From contig CAXIPT010000001.1 in assembly GCA_964030475.1 (NCBI GenBank), forward strand, positions 5,321,652-5,385,651: 64,000 nt of DNA, given 5' to 3'. How positions within the stretch are numbered: position 1 is the stretch's first letter; each line of letters starts with the position of its first letter. The position numbers and the translations under genes are program-made. This document shows, one piece after another, positions 44,081-56,650 of the stretch. The stretch comes from Tethya wilhelma (lineage: Eukaryota; Porifera; Demospongiae; Tethyida; Tethyidae). The notes beneath the pieces are model-generated. The model was not told the origin of the DNA. It made no database searches and saw only the letters and a list, made by a program, of their open reading frames with translations.

Positions 44081-47000
44081 ATGGAATCATCAACTCGTAT
44101 GCTATGGGTGGTGTTGCTTGCTCTTCTTTTGTGCTGTTTTGAGCTCTCCACAGCTAAGCCTCTGGATGAGGTCCTGACACCGGGATTTCGCCCCCCAGCT
44201 GTTCCTCTAGTGGTTATCAATCCTTATGTCAGGTAAAAGTACTATACCTCCTCTAATGATAGCATCAAATGTTAAAAGACTCACATGGATCACTCCTCTT
44301 CATAGTGTATGGTCTGTCGATGACCAGCTCTACGATGAAATTCCCAAACACTGGTCTGGTCCGTATGTGTGCCTGGTGGGTATGATACTCATTGATGGAA
44401 AACCATACAGGTGAATACCACTTTAGTGGGACTGATATGTTGTGCAGTGTTACGTACAGTTAAAAATTTGCCTATTTATTTTAGATTCATGGCCAGTGAT
44501 TCAGATTTGCCAAGTGATGCAATGGCACAAGTTGATCTGAAGGTATTACACATGGCAAAATTGAGAATGAAGTATTGTTCAATTGAATCTTTCCTCTTAT
44601 TAGGTGTATCCTACTCAAACTATCTACACTTTTGAGCAGGATGGAGTGCAATTGAATGTAACGGTAAGCTATCACAACCTATATGTAGTGGCACCATGTA
44701 TCCATAATGTTTAAATTTGAAACCGGAAGTGCTGTAGTGCAGTTGAGCTTTATATAGTTTTTTTTTTTCTCTTTAGTTCTCAACCCCAGCATATGCCGCA
44801 CCAGGTGAACTGCCTTACCTCCCACTGTCATTCATAACTTACAATGTTAGCACAACCGATGGCAAGAGCCACAGTGTCAAGATATATTACGACAACACTG
44901 CTGAGGTATATCATAGACAGTTAGGAAACTTCTAAACTTGATCATGAAAGCATGCTTTGGATCCTCAGGGCACAGTTGATGACACTAAAGTGAATGTGCA
45001 GTGGAACCGTGTCAACATTAGTGGAATGGAAGCAATGAGAATTGGATCAGCAGATCAAGTTAGTAAGCAAAGATATGGCAAAGATATGGTAAAACCTTCT
45101 ATGTATAGGTATCTAAAAGTTTGTATGTAATGTCTTAAAATCCTCAGGATTACTTGAGTGAAGGAAGTGATAGGATAAATTGGGGTAAGTTAATTAGAAT
45201 AACCAGCTGGCATGCCATATAATTACCATATAGCTAGAAATATTGACAGTCAAAAAATTTGATGGTTTGCTCTGCAGAACGTAAAATAAAAACATTGATG
45301 AATTTAAATTTGATGATTTGCGCGTACACATAATACATTCATATACAGCACCCAAAATATTGGCGGATTTAAATTTGATGATTTGGACTTTGACCGTCAA
45401 ACCATCAAATTAAAATCCCCATCAACATTTCCGGCTATACGGTATGTGCATTATTATGAATAAATGTGTATTCCACAATCACAGGATACTGGTATGTCTT
45501 GGTGGACAAGGAGGACACAGGTCTTAGCACCTCGATGGCTTACAGTACAACTTGCAGGCAAAATTTTGCAAAAGGAGCAAACCTTCCTGCAGATGACACT
45601 GTAAAAAGCTAGTGTATACATGTAACTTAGTATGCACAAACAGTCATAGAAGTGTGCATGACATACTGTCAGCTAACCTGTTTAACTAAATTATTGTCAT
45701 GAATTTGTATACATTCAGAGACAACCTCGAGCCTGTTTAGATGATTGGCCAGTGCTGGCTGTGGTGTGGGATCTTGGAACAGTGCAGGACAAGCAGATGG
45801 TGTCGAAACACCTCACAATAGTCTATGACCAAGTCTATTCCATGAGGTACATATTTTATACTACACATCAAAATAAAACTTGAAGTGGTTATAATTATAC
45901 ACTTGTTTGTTTGTTTGTTTGTGTTGTTTTATTGCAGATATTTTGGTACTGCTATGGAACCCTATTGGAGGCATGTCTATAATGGAAGTATTGAAGCTTT
46001 ACTTTCTAACAACAGTTATGATGATGTAATGCAGGTAAACAAAAATTAGTTACCAAAATCATCTATATACATGATCGTCTTGACAAATTTCCGTGAACTC
46101 CTTATTCTCAGGTGTGTGACCAAGCAGATGAACAAATAACATCCAAGCTGTACAGTGTGGGAGGATCCAACTATACCACTATAGCTTCACTGGCATGGAG
46201 GTGAGTCAATCAACCTTTATTATTCTTATTCCTATATACACTGTATGCTTTTTACTGTCTGGGTTGGTAATAACAAAATGACTCATGCACCTTTGATCCC
46301 CATCAATGTGCATGGGTCTCTCTTATCAAGAGTACCCCATGATGTACTCTTGATAAGAGAAACCCATATTGATTTCGCGGGAATTGATTTCATGAGAATT
46401 GATCTCGTGAGAAGAGTCAGAATCCCTGGTTGGTCACAATAATAGTAGGATTGGTGGTGTTTTTTTAATGCATGATGATATTGGCAAGTATTTTCTTATG
46501 AGCAATATTTAGATGAATTTGTTACAATACATAAGACTGAAGATGTAACCAGGTCAAAAAAGGCAAAATTAGATCAGGAAATGCAAACATTAAAGGAAGT
46601 TCCTTCAATGTTGTATGTGCCTAGTAATTAAGCAATAATATAAATAGAGTGATTATTCAAACCTGCAATAGTTAGTATGAAAGTGTTCAAGTCTATAATT
46701 TTTGCTCAAATTATGCCAGGAATTCACCCATTATGCCAGCATATTGTATGCCCAAAATTATGCTAGCATAATTTGCAAAGGCCTAGAGAAGACACCGCGT
46801 ACTCTTGCTCTTATGTACAATGATCCCAAATGTCTTTCTTATGTAAAAGCTCCCTTGTATTATGATCTTTCCTATGTAATTAACAAATTTTAAGCCCTGT
46901 ATACTGTATACTGTGTACTGTATACTGTGTACTGTATACTGTATACTGTGTACTGTGTACTGCGTACTGCGTACTGTATACTGTGTACTGCGTACTGCGT

Positions 47001-49065
47001 ACTGTATACTGTGTACTGCGTACTGCATATATACTGTATACTGTGTACTGCATACTGTATACTGTGTACTGCGTACTGCATACTGTATACTGCGTACTGC
47101 ATACTGCATACTGTATACTGCGTACTGTATACTGCATACTGTATACTGCGTACTGCATACTGCATACTGTATACTGCGTACTGCATACTGCATACTGTAT
47201 ACTGCGTACTGCATACTGCATACTGTATACTGCATACTGTATACTGTACACGGTACTGTGTACTGTGTACTGTATACTGTATACTGTATACTGTATACTG
47301 TGTACTGTGTACTGTGTACTGTGTACTGTATACTGTATACTGTATACTGTATACTGTGTACTGTGTACTGTATACTGTGTACTGTGTATACTGTGTAATT
47401 TGTGATATAATATTATATACTGTATACTGTATACTGTATACTGTATACTGTATACTGTATACTATAATTACACCCCATATAATTATTGGCGCGAGCCTGA
47501 ACGAGTCCCTGATAGCAAGTAGTACGTCGGGAGTGTCTGTCTGTCTGCCATTGTTGGATCTTGCACGTGTTTGCCTATTTAATTCTAGCAAAATGCTGTG
47601 CTCGCTCAGGCTCACCCCACAAGCCTTGCATTCTTCTAGTACTGTACACTGTATACTACTATAGGCAGGCGGTTGGAGGCACCATAACTGTATGGAACAA
47701 TGTGACGAATGAGGTGTGGATGTTCATGAAGGAGATATCCAGTGATGGTGATGTTAGCACTGTGAGTGATAATCGAGAAATAGCTACTTCTCAGACTTTA
47801 ACTTTTTCTCTTAAGTTCCTCTCCATCAACTTTTCCTGTTCCTTTTCCAGGTTGATGTTCTCTACCCTGCTTCTCCTGTGTTTCTCTGGTGGAACACTAC
47901 TTCCATTCAGCTACTGATGAAGCCCATACTAGAGTATGCCATGAATAACACTAAGATGTATGGCATGGATGTCCAGTACAATCTAGCCTGGGCACCTCAC
48001 CATCTTGGACACTGGCCAGGTAAGAACCATCCATGGTGGTAATCTAGACTCATTTCAAGGTCTCGTGAAATGACTCCATTTTCTTGTGAATGTGTAGTGT
48101 GTGACCTAGCACCAAACAGACAAGAGCAGATGCCTGTTGAAGAGTCTGGAAATATGGTGCCTTTTCTGAATGATTAGTATTACAATGTCATGTGTGCACG
48201 TATTAAGAATTCACTCATCTGCACAGTTGCTCATGATTGCTGGAAGTGTGTACAACAGTCCTGATAAAAGTGTCGACTGGTTAAAGCCATACTGGTAATG
48301 ATAATGAACACACTTTCGGCCATTGATTAGTTACTAACTCTTACATTAATTTATGTATAGGGCACTGTTTGTTACTTGGGGTGATTTCATTGTGGCCAGT
48401 CTTCCTGATCCAGGTAACCAGCTGTGCACTGATGACTTTGAAGGTCCATCTCCTCACAACGTCAACCTGGCTGCTAAGGTATAATTGTCTTAGCTGGCTT
48501 GTGGCCGGTCTATCGAGGTAGACCCTTCACAGAACAGGGCCTGGAGTGAAAAAAAAGGGTCTAGCTCAATAATCGTAGACTAGCTCATGACGTATTGTAT
48601 TTGTCTTCATGTTTGATCACTCTGTGCTCTATGCTCTATGGCTGCTAGGGGATTGTTGGTCTTGGAGCACTCTCCTACATGCTTCGTCTTGGTGGACAGA
48701 CTGCAGATGCAGATAAGTTTGATCAAGCCAACAAAGCCTTCATACAGTACTGGCTTCAAAATGCAACAGTATGTACTCACATGAATTAATCCAATTGGGT
48801 GTGGAAAAGTGTACTTTTTTTTGTACCATAGGATGGTGACCACTATCGCTTGCAGTATGACTTATCCAATACATGGTCACTGAAGTACAACCTACTGTTT
48901 CAGGTAAAGTTAAAACTACCATAATAATTAATTATTAGTGATCACTATGGTTGCACATGTGTTATAATAATGTCTTATGTCATTCCCAGAAAATTCTGAA
49001 GTTGGATCTATTTCCAGACAGTGTCTTTGAAACAGAGTTGAAATACTACATGACAAAAATGAATG

Positions 49066-49096
<31 letters not shown>

Positions 49097-49436
49097 CATG
49101 TGCATGTGTGTGTGTGTGTGTGTGTGTTTGCACAAGACATTTGTTTAGAGAGCAGTCCATAATTATAATTGTAATTGTAATAATAGCTTGTTGAATTTTA
49201 TTTGAATTAGTATGGGATTCCATTGGATGATCGATCGAACTTCACCAAGACTGACTGGTTGATGTGGACAGCTGCACTTGGCTCCCAAGACCAGGTATAT
49301 TTTTTTCGACAGCAAAAAATTAACCAGCATCATGTCACCTGTGTATTAATACAGTTCACTGAAATCACCAATGCTGTGTACAATTTTGCCACTTCAACAC
49401 CAGACCGAACTCCATTCACCGACTGGTACTTATGAG
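44081..49436 (+). CDS. GtaA-family secreted glutaminase, 3' end lost at an adapter junction
   Basis: About 21 exons; those checked include 44081-44232, 44306-44410, 44485-44542, 44604-44663, 44777-44905, 44969-45058, 45148-45184, 45485-45600, 45719-45846, 45938-46034, 46112-46200, 47665-47761, 47851-48019, 48098-48156, 48227-48294, 48361-48478, 48649-48768, 48832-48903, 48990-49067, 49211-49294 and 49355-49436. A signal peptide (MLWVVLLALLLCCFELSTA) is followed by the order of fungal glutaminase A (DUF4964/5127/4965/1793): VINPYVSVWS, QTIYTFEQDGVQLNVTF, SDRINWGYWYVLV, DDWPVLAVVWDLG, AWAPHHLGHWP, NLAAKGIVGLGALSYML, DWLMWTAALG, RTPFTDWY. The enzyme class deamidates extracellular glutamine. The normal tail after DWY (family: Gly-Phe-Arg-Pro-Val-type motif) is missing because of the adapter at 49451. 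Confidence 0.85.
45224..45445. repeat. Short inverted-repeat element (MITE-like) in a GtaA intron
   Basis: Ends resembling each other in opposite orientation: taccatatagctagaaat...aatttgatggttt on the left and aaaccatcaaatt...atttccggctatacggta on the right, about 45 bp each with several mismatches. Two internal copies of atttaaatttgatgattt are direct repeats. It lies wholly inside the intron 45185-45484, with no coding capacity. Target-site duplication is not clear. Confidence 0.55.
46311..46368. repeat. Strong short hairpin
   Basis: Arms tctcttatcaagagtac (46319-46335) and gtactcttgataagaga (46344-46360) are perfect complements around an 8-nt loop, with further matches outwards (catgggt/acccat). 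It lies in the long GtaA intron 46201-47664, where the surrounding AT-rich sequence looks like transposon remnants. Confidence 0.8.
46896..47462. repeat. 7-bp minisatellite, TACTG(Y)(R)
   Basis: About 75-80 units of a 7-bp repeat (tactgta, tactgtg, tactgca, tactgcg) fill most of an intron. A break of about 20 bp near 47395-47415 separates a final purely tactgta array. Because 7 is not a multiple of 3, each frame cycles through the same 7 residues (YCILCTV-like), which produces spurious ORFs up to 245 codons on both strands. Confidence 0.95.
49068..49128. repeat. (TG)n microsatellite in a GtaA intron
   Basis: TG run with a short TGCATG interruption, starting directly at the donor of the exon ending at 49067. 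Confidence 0.9.
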
Positions 49437-49450
49437 AATGCAAGCGTACT

Positions 49451-49490
49451 TCTCTTATACACATCTGACGCTGCCGACGAAGATAGGGTN
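49451..49490. other. Illumina Nextera adapter remnant followed by an N
   Basis: 49451-49466 (tctcttatacacatct) equals the 3' part of the Tn5 mosaic end, and 49467-49480 (gacgctgccgacga) the following Nextera read-2 adapter segment: 30 contiguous bases in the manufactured order. Nine more bases, possibly index, lead to an N at 49490. Translated, it gives YTSDAADE, a known database contaminant signature. This is artificial sequence, not part of the genome. Confidence 0.95.
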
Positions 49491-51501
49491 CAGATTATTA
49501 CTTACCAACTTACATCTCTGATGTTACTGATATTAAAATTGATAACATTGCTTCTCAAGCCACTCGTATGTGCTTTTGCAAAGACAGCAAACCAGACTGT
49601 AGCTATCGACCTCCTACCATCTATGCAAAAAAAGGTCACAACTTTACAATTTTCAGCTGCTGCAGTGGATCAGGTCAATCATACTGTGTCTAGTATCATT
49701 CACAGTTCTCTAGCATCACAACTTGGAGCGTTTGGTGAAAATCAGGCAACCCAAAACACAACATCTGAAGGCTGCACTGATTTAAAGTACAATATTTACT
49801 CCCCTAAAAAGATGGATCATGTTTCATTGTATGCTGAAGGTCCATGTAAAAACTCTGGAATATCACAGTCATCATTTGATGTGAAGTTTCTGGAATGTTC
49901 TTGTCCAAAAGGTTTTCAACCTGCAGACACAGCAACAAACTGTGACTGTGAATGTGATGAAGAAATCAGTGCCTACGTAATCAATTGCTCCTATGCTAGA
50001 GATTCTATAGTAAGACGAGGTGACTTTTGGATGACTTATGTCAATAATACCAAAGAAAGAGATGGTTATGTAGTTTATCCACACTGTCCATATGACTATT
50101 GCATGCCAGCTACAAAGGATGTGTATGTGAACTTGAATACTGCAGCTGGTTCAGATAAACAGTGTCAATTTAACCGCACAGGCAGCTTGTGTGGAGCATG
50201 TGCTGAAAATATGAGCGTCATCTTTGGAAACTCAAAGTGTAAAGTTTGCTCTAATGATTGGCTTGCACTACTCATTGTCTTTGCTGTCGCTGGTGTGCTA
50301 CTTGTTAGCTTCCTTCTTGCTTTTAGATTCACTGTAGACAAAGGAACAATCAATGGACTTATTTTTTATGCTAATGTTGTTGCTGCAAATCAGACTCTCT
50401 TCTTGCCATTTGACAAACCAAATGTTCTGACAGTCTTCATTTCATGGATTAATCTAGACTTCGGATTTGAGACATGCTTCTATGATGGAATGGATGGATA
50501 TGTCAAGACCTGGTTGCAGTTTGCATTTCCATTATACATCATTTTTCTTGTTGTAGCAATAATGGTTATAGCTAACTACTCTCGCAAATTTGCTAGGCTT
50601 ATCGGCAGGAATCCAATTGAAACTCTGGCTACTCTCATCTTGCTCTCCTACACAAAGCTTCTTCGCACAATAATCGCTGCATTATCGTTTAGTCAAATAC
50701 CCTATCCTAATGATTCTAAAGAAACCATCTGGCTTTTTGATGCAAACATTTCTTACTGCACTGGGAAGCATATTCCTCTGTTCATTGTAGCTCTTCTTGT
50801 CCTTGTGATAGGAGTAGTATACACCCTGGTTCTCTTCTCGTGGCAGTGGCTACAGATATTCCGAGAATGCTATAAATATTCCTTTTTTTCAAGATATTTC
50901 TTATCATGGCTCAACAATGGAAAGGTGAATTTTTTTTGTTGATGCTTACCATGGTCCATACAATCCCAATCATCGATATTGGACTGGACTGCTTCTGCTC
51001 TGTCGTGTTCTCCTGTACCTTATTTCAGCTGTGAATGTAGTTGGAGATCCTCGTATAAATCTTATCAGCATCAACACTGTGATTGTATGTCTGTTTCTTT
51101 TGCAGTATAACATGAATTATGTGCTCCATGGCAGAATTTACAAGACCTGGTTTCCTGACGTCCTTGAGAGTATCTTCTTTGTCAATCTCATCATTTTCAC
51201 GAATGCCACTTTCTACATCACAGAAGCTGACAAAGGACAAGCTACTCTGGCTTATGTGTCAACTGGTGTTTCTTTTGTCATGTTTGTAGGGATACTAGCC
51301 TATCACACTTATGCTTTTACTTTTCTTAAATGGAGGCTCAGAGACATGATTGAAAGGCGCAGACGACCTGAACAACGTCCATACCAAGTTATCCCTGAAC
51401 TCCCTCCTGAATCATCTGCTCCCCCAATGGAACATGAGGTTCCACAACCAAACCTTTCTGAACAGATGCTAACAAATTCAATGCTAATACAGAACAACTG
51501 A
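49491..51501 (+). CDS. Multi-pass membrane protein with cysteine-rich ectodomain; two homopolymer frameshifts; 5' end missing
   Basis: Coding sequence runs from the N to the stop at 51501 but changes frame twice. Before 49627 the frame giving DYYLPTYISDVTDIKIDN...CFCKDSKPDC fits; a run of seven A (49627-49633) shifts it to SAAAVDQVNHT. A run of eight T (50930-50937) shifts it again, to VDAYHGPYNPNHRYWTG. Removing one base from each run would restore one frame. The ectodomain has paired cysteines (FLECSCPKGF, NCDCECDEE, CPYDYC, GSLCGACAENMSV). About ten hydrophobic segments follow, beginning WLALLIVFAVAGVLLVSFLL, then a cytoplasmic Pro/Arg-rich tail. Large families of such proteins occur in sponges and other invertebrates; function unknown to me. 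The start is not visible. Confidence 0.75.
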
Positions 51502-51766
51502 TGTGCAAATTAACTTTCTCGTGTGTAAACAGTACATGGATGAGATCAAAATTTAATTTCTTAATAATACATTTTACATGTACAAGTGTACATAATTTAA
51601 TAATTATTTATAGCTGCTAGATGGTCTCTCAACATAAATCCTATGTAAAGGTGCTATAATTTATTATTTAAGTTACAAAAAAAATTAATGAAAATTTCCC
51701 CTATATTTACAGTCACAGTTAAGTAACTTGGCAACAGACAATATGGTGATCTCTAGTGAGCTTCAA
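51502..51766. other. Intergenic, convergent 3' flanks
   Basis: AT-rich gap between the membrane-protein stop and the TOP1 stop. No other feature seen. Confidence 0.6.
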
Positions 51767-54700
51767 TTAGAATACAAAATCTTCAGTTGCCATATCAATA
51801 GCCCAGGCAAACTTTTCTCTCTGTGTTTTGTTATAAACCTTTTCAACTGGGACATCCCACTTCTTGCACCATGCCACAGAGATACGGGGATCAAGGTAGT
51901 TGAGCTTGGAGGTCCCGAGTGCTATCTCCTTGTTCTCTTGCTGTGTGTATGTGGGAAGGGATAATGTCATGCCGATTAAATACTAGCATAATTTAATGGG
52001 TTATTAATTCACCTTGTCTGTTGCTTGTACTTCTAGTTTCTGAAGCTGTTCTTCAAGGCGTGCAAGCTGTTTCTTCTTAGATTCCAACTTCCTGCATGAA
52101 CACATACAATAGATAATGCTTGACAAGTACCGAGAGCCGACTATTGTGACCATAATCTAGGGTACAAGACTATTATCATGCAGTGTGACCATAATCTAGG
52201 GTACAAGTCTTACTTTGTTGTTTTAGAATCTTTTGTAGTCTTGGCTTCTTTCTTGAGTGCCTTCAGCTCTTTCTTTGTGTCCATTATAGCATCTTCCTTG
52301 GCTTGAATCTTGGTGTTCAGGTTGGTCATCTGCTGGTCGAATGTCTTCGGAGGAGCTCTCTGAGTGTTGATGGTCATGAGTGAGCGTGTATGTAGGTTCA
52401 CCAGTTTCAGTAACACAACAGAGTGTTTTATTACCTGATGGTTACAAAGAACAGCCACAGCTCTGTTTGCTCTGTTGTAGGACAGCAACTTTGAGGGAAC
52501 AGCATCACCACCTGTACAATTGAAACAGAAGGGATGTATCAATATACGTACATTTACATACAATTCTATTTCTATCTAACATAGCAATATATAGACAACT
52601 CTCCTAACCTTCAGTGAGCTCCAGCAGCTGGTCTTGTAGAGTTTTCGAGGCATTGTATGTTCGGAACACTTTAGCAGTGAGTCCAGGCATCAACTCAGAG
52701 AGGTGCTTATTGAGAGTGATGGTCTACAAGTGAAATACACGACAAAGTATCACTGACATTGTATAAACAGCAAAAAGAGATTAAGCTACACGCATGAGTG
52801 GTTAACTCTTACATTAAGTCTGTCAAACAAGTCATCCCCGCCATCCTTGTCTCTCATGAAGAGAGAGAGGTTCTTGAAGACTTGTTTCTCCACGGGAACA
52901 GCATTGTAATAGCGAATGGAGTCCTTTCCAAGGAAGTCAAACTCTACAACATAGTCCTTGCCATTCATTTGCTCATGGAGTTCTGAGTTAGAAGGTAAGC
53001 AAAACAATGTGATATAAAACATAATTTGCAGATATGAAAACACAGGCACAACATAGAAGCAATATTATAAAATCAGTCCATAGCAGCATTGTACCCATAA
53101 CGATCTGAGTCCAACACACAATTATAACAAACACAATACATGACTGAGCTAGCACTCACTGATGTGTTCACATCTGAGGGAGCAGCAGCCCACGGTGTCT
53201 GCAGTCTCATCAGAGTCCTTCTCATTTCCAGCTCTAAGTGCCAACTTGTCAATGAAATAGACAGCCACAGCTCTCTGCCTGATTTTCATCTCCTTTGACC
53301 TCCAGTCTGCCATGTACTGTTCCCTGATCTTGTCAACATGCTCCTTTAGCTTGCGAGCTGTCTCATACTTGGCTAAATCTTTCTCTGCCTATATGTGTGT
53401 GTGTGTGTGTGTGTGTGAAGGAGCAGAGGAGTAAGTGAATGCAGGAAAACCTAACAATGTTACACATACAAGCTAGACTGTGAATATCATTATCAGATCA
53501 CGTGCCAGGTGAAGTCAACCATGTGCAAAGAAAAACAAAAAGGTGAAAGCTAGCTGTGAGAAATATGGCTGATGAGGACCTTGTCCAAGTATTACAAATA
53601 GAAATACAGGCCAAAAATGACAAGATCAAGGCACTGGAAAAGGAGATAGAGATAAAAGACAAGAAGATAGCCTCTCAAACGAAGGACATTGACTTCCTAG
53701 AGAGCAGGCTTGACAGTGCCTATGGAGAGGTGTCAGACATGGAGAGGGCGGTTGCTGTCAAAGAGAGAGAACTCTCAAAAAAAGACGGTAGAATCGAAAT
53801 CCTCGAGTTTCAACTGGCAGAGTTAAGAAGATCACTGTCTTCCCAGCCACAACCTAAAGTACAAACCATAAAACCCATAGCAAATGCAGGCAATCAATTC
53901 CTTTGGAAGAAAGGGCCCAAACTGCCCAAGCCTGTTAGTGCTGGTTCAGCCTGTACGTCTGGCAACAAAGGCTACGTCTACTGCTGCGACGGAGACGTCT
54001 TTGAGTTCGACATCAAGACCGAGACGTGGTCATCCCTCCCACCGTGCCCCCTCAAGAACTCCACCATTGTCACCATCCTAGAGGACTCGCTGCCCACGGC
54101 CATCGGGGGAACCACTGACGGCAGTCAAGAGACAAACATGCTCGCCAGTTGGGTCAACTCGAACTGGGTGTGCAATTTTTACCCGCCCATGCCTACGAAG
54201 CGCTGCAGGGTGTCGGTGGTGTGTGACAAGAAGAACCTGATTGTAGTCGGAGGATGCTGCGGGGAGGAAAAACTCTCAGTCGTGGAACTGCTGCACATGG
54301 ACAATGAACAGTGGTACATGTGTAGGTCCCTCCCGTACCCTCTTGGCGGGGGGTCCCTGGTCACTGCCGGCACAGACTTCATCTATTTGGTAGGAGGATC
54401 GGCAAGAGATGCATTCCAGCGCCTGTCCATACTCAAGTGTTCGATGGAGGAATTGTGGAAGACGTCGCAAAGACACACAATACACAATGTAACAATGCTA
54501 CTGGCCTCGAAGAAAACTCCAGCAAATGTATGGCACAAAGCCACCGAGCTCCCGTTGCAGTACTCCACGTGCACCTTGATTCGAAACAAGATCTACGTCA
54601 TTGGAGGGGAAGGGACGGAGGGTAAGCAGTCCCCCATGATATACCTGTACAACCACAAGGCCAACAGGCTGGAGAGTGTGGGCCAGCTGCTAGAGGGGCG

Positions 54701-56611
54701 GTCGTGGTGCCAGGTGATGGTGTTCTCACGGAACAAGGTTGTGGTGGCAGGGGGAGAGACGGATGGAGGGGTCACTGATGAGGTCGAGTTAGCCGAGGAG
54801 AATGAACTGTAGGTGCATGCAAAGACCTAGCTACGATTTATAGTGTGACAATTTTTCCCCTTTTTGTGTATCATCAACGGACTTCATGTGTGTTTTGGCT
54901 ACTAGTTTTTTTTTTTGTTTTTTTTTTTTTCAATTTTGCTGTTTATTTGCAAACACATGAATCACTTAATAAATCATTTTCGTGTATGTGTGTCAAGACT
55001 ACTGACCTTTAACCTTGAGGTTGGGTTGAGCATGACATACTTGATGGCCCCCTGGATGTTTTCAGTCCAACTAGCCAACCAAGTCACCTGCAGCACACAA
55101 GTACGGAAAAACACGAAGCAACAGGCAGTCTCAACATTACATGACAAAAAATGATGTACACAAATAGAGATAGAGACTGTCTTCTAACCTTGTTGTCGTG
55201 TTGAACAGACTTCCATCTGTGGCCCTCTGGTGGTTTAGGCACTTCAGCATCTCTGTGGAGAGAGCAACACAAACAACAAGAGTGAGCAACATCTCTTGTT
55301 GACACACTCCCAACCTCCCCACCACGACTTACTTTCCAATATTAATGATCACATCTTTAGCTTCAATACGTTTCTAGAGGAGTGTGAACAAAGAGACAGA
55401 GACAAAAATTTTGAACAGTGTCAATAAAACTAAGGAACTAAATAAGCCGGCCAACCTTGATTTTTCCCTGTTTGGGATGATCTCCTCGTCCTCTAAACAA
55501 GCCCGGGGGCTCAATCTTGAAGTTGCCAATCCTCTCCCTGTGGTGGTCTATCATGCACCATCCAAACTCCTCGAGAAGCCTCTCATTCTCTTCTTTGATC
55601 TTTAGCTTTTCTTCTTTTGACATTTGTTTCCTTAGCTCCGAACGCTCTTTGTAGTGCTGATGAATTTGTGTAAAGTCACACTTTTCAAAGTCGGTGATGA
55701 CCTTTGCCTCAGCACTAGTCATTTCCTGTACAGCATACGTCACACATAAATAAACCAACTACAGCTGCATGTACATAGTCACAGAAGTCAGATGGCGAAT
55801 ATGGAAGAATGAACACTTACCAATCTCCAGTCTTGGAAGAAGTTATCACAGAAGACGTCCTTCTTTGTGTAGTCATGGTCCAACATCTTAGCAAAGAATC
55901 CGGCAGCCTCTTCTGCCTTTTCAGAGAGCTCCATCTCTTTCCCATTATAGACAAACTTGACATCAGGCGGCAGTCTCTCATAAGGTGGAGCAAAACATGG
56001 ACCCTGAGAAAGTTACGCACACACAATCATATTTGTTTCTTCCTACTAAAGTGCTACCACCTTACTATCAGTATGGCATACCTTGTGCTCTAGTGTAAGC
56101 CACTTGACTCCCTCTGGGAGGGGTTCCTCCTCCCACCACTTCCACACCTCCTTTTCCTCTTCTTTCTTCTTCCTGCCTCCTTTAGTTGGTGACTAAACAA
56201 ATTTAAAAAACAGACCACGACAGTGTCATATTGCGTGACCATCTGCTTGCTTGCTGCACAAGTTGTACATCCTTACCGCTGTAGCTTCCTGCTTCACTGC
56301 ACTTTTCTTTTTAGCTGCTGAGGCTTTCTTTGCAGGAGTTGCACTGGCAGCTCTCTTCTTTCCAGCAGAAGTTGGAGTCTTCTTGGCCTTCTTGCCACTT
56401 GGCTACAGGGACAGAAAATAGATTATGTCGATAATAGCTAGTGATACTTGTGTTCTCACATAGTTTAATACAAAATGTCAAAGAGAGTCTACTATAATAT
56501 GAGGTGACATTCTATACAAAATCAGCATGGAAAACATTTACTAGGTGCCATCAAATCTGGCAACATGCATGCATACCCTTACTTGGGAGAGTGTTTTGAA
56601 AACATTCAGCT

Positions 56612-56650
<39 letters not shown>

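Noticed and set aside
46476..46893. AT-rich stretch with repeated attatgc/gcataat, perhaps a transposon remnant
   Set aside because: No clear ends, ORF or second copy in this window; could not be supported beyond the nearby hairpin.
46913..47664. Overlapping ORFs of 120-245 codons on both strands with YCILCTV- or QYTVYSI-type repeats
   Set aside because: They are the translation of a 7-bp minisatellite, which stays open in every frame because the unit lacks in-frame stops.
49371..49500. N-terminal 43 residues of the 523-codon ORF as a real membrane-protein start
   Set aside because: They combine an end piece of the GtaA gene with translated Nextera adapter.
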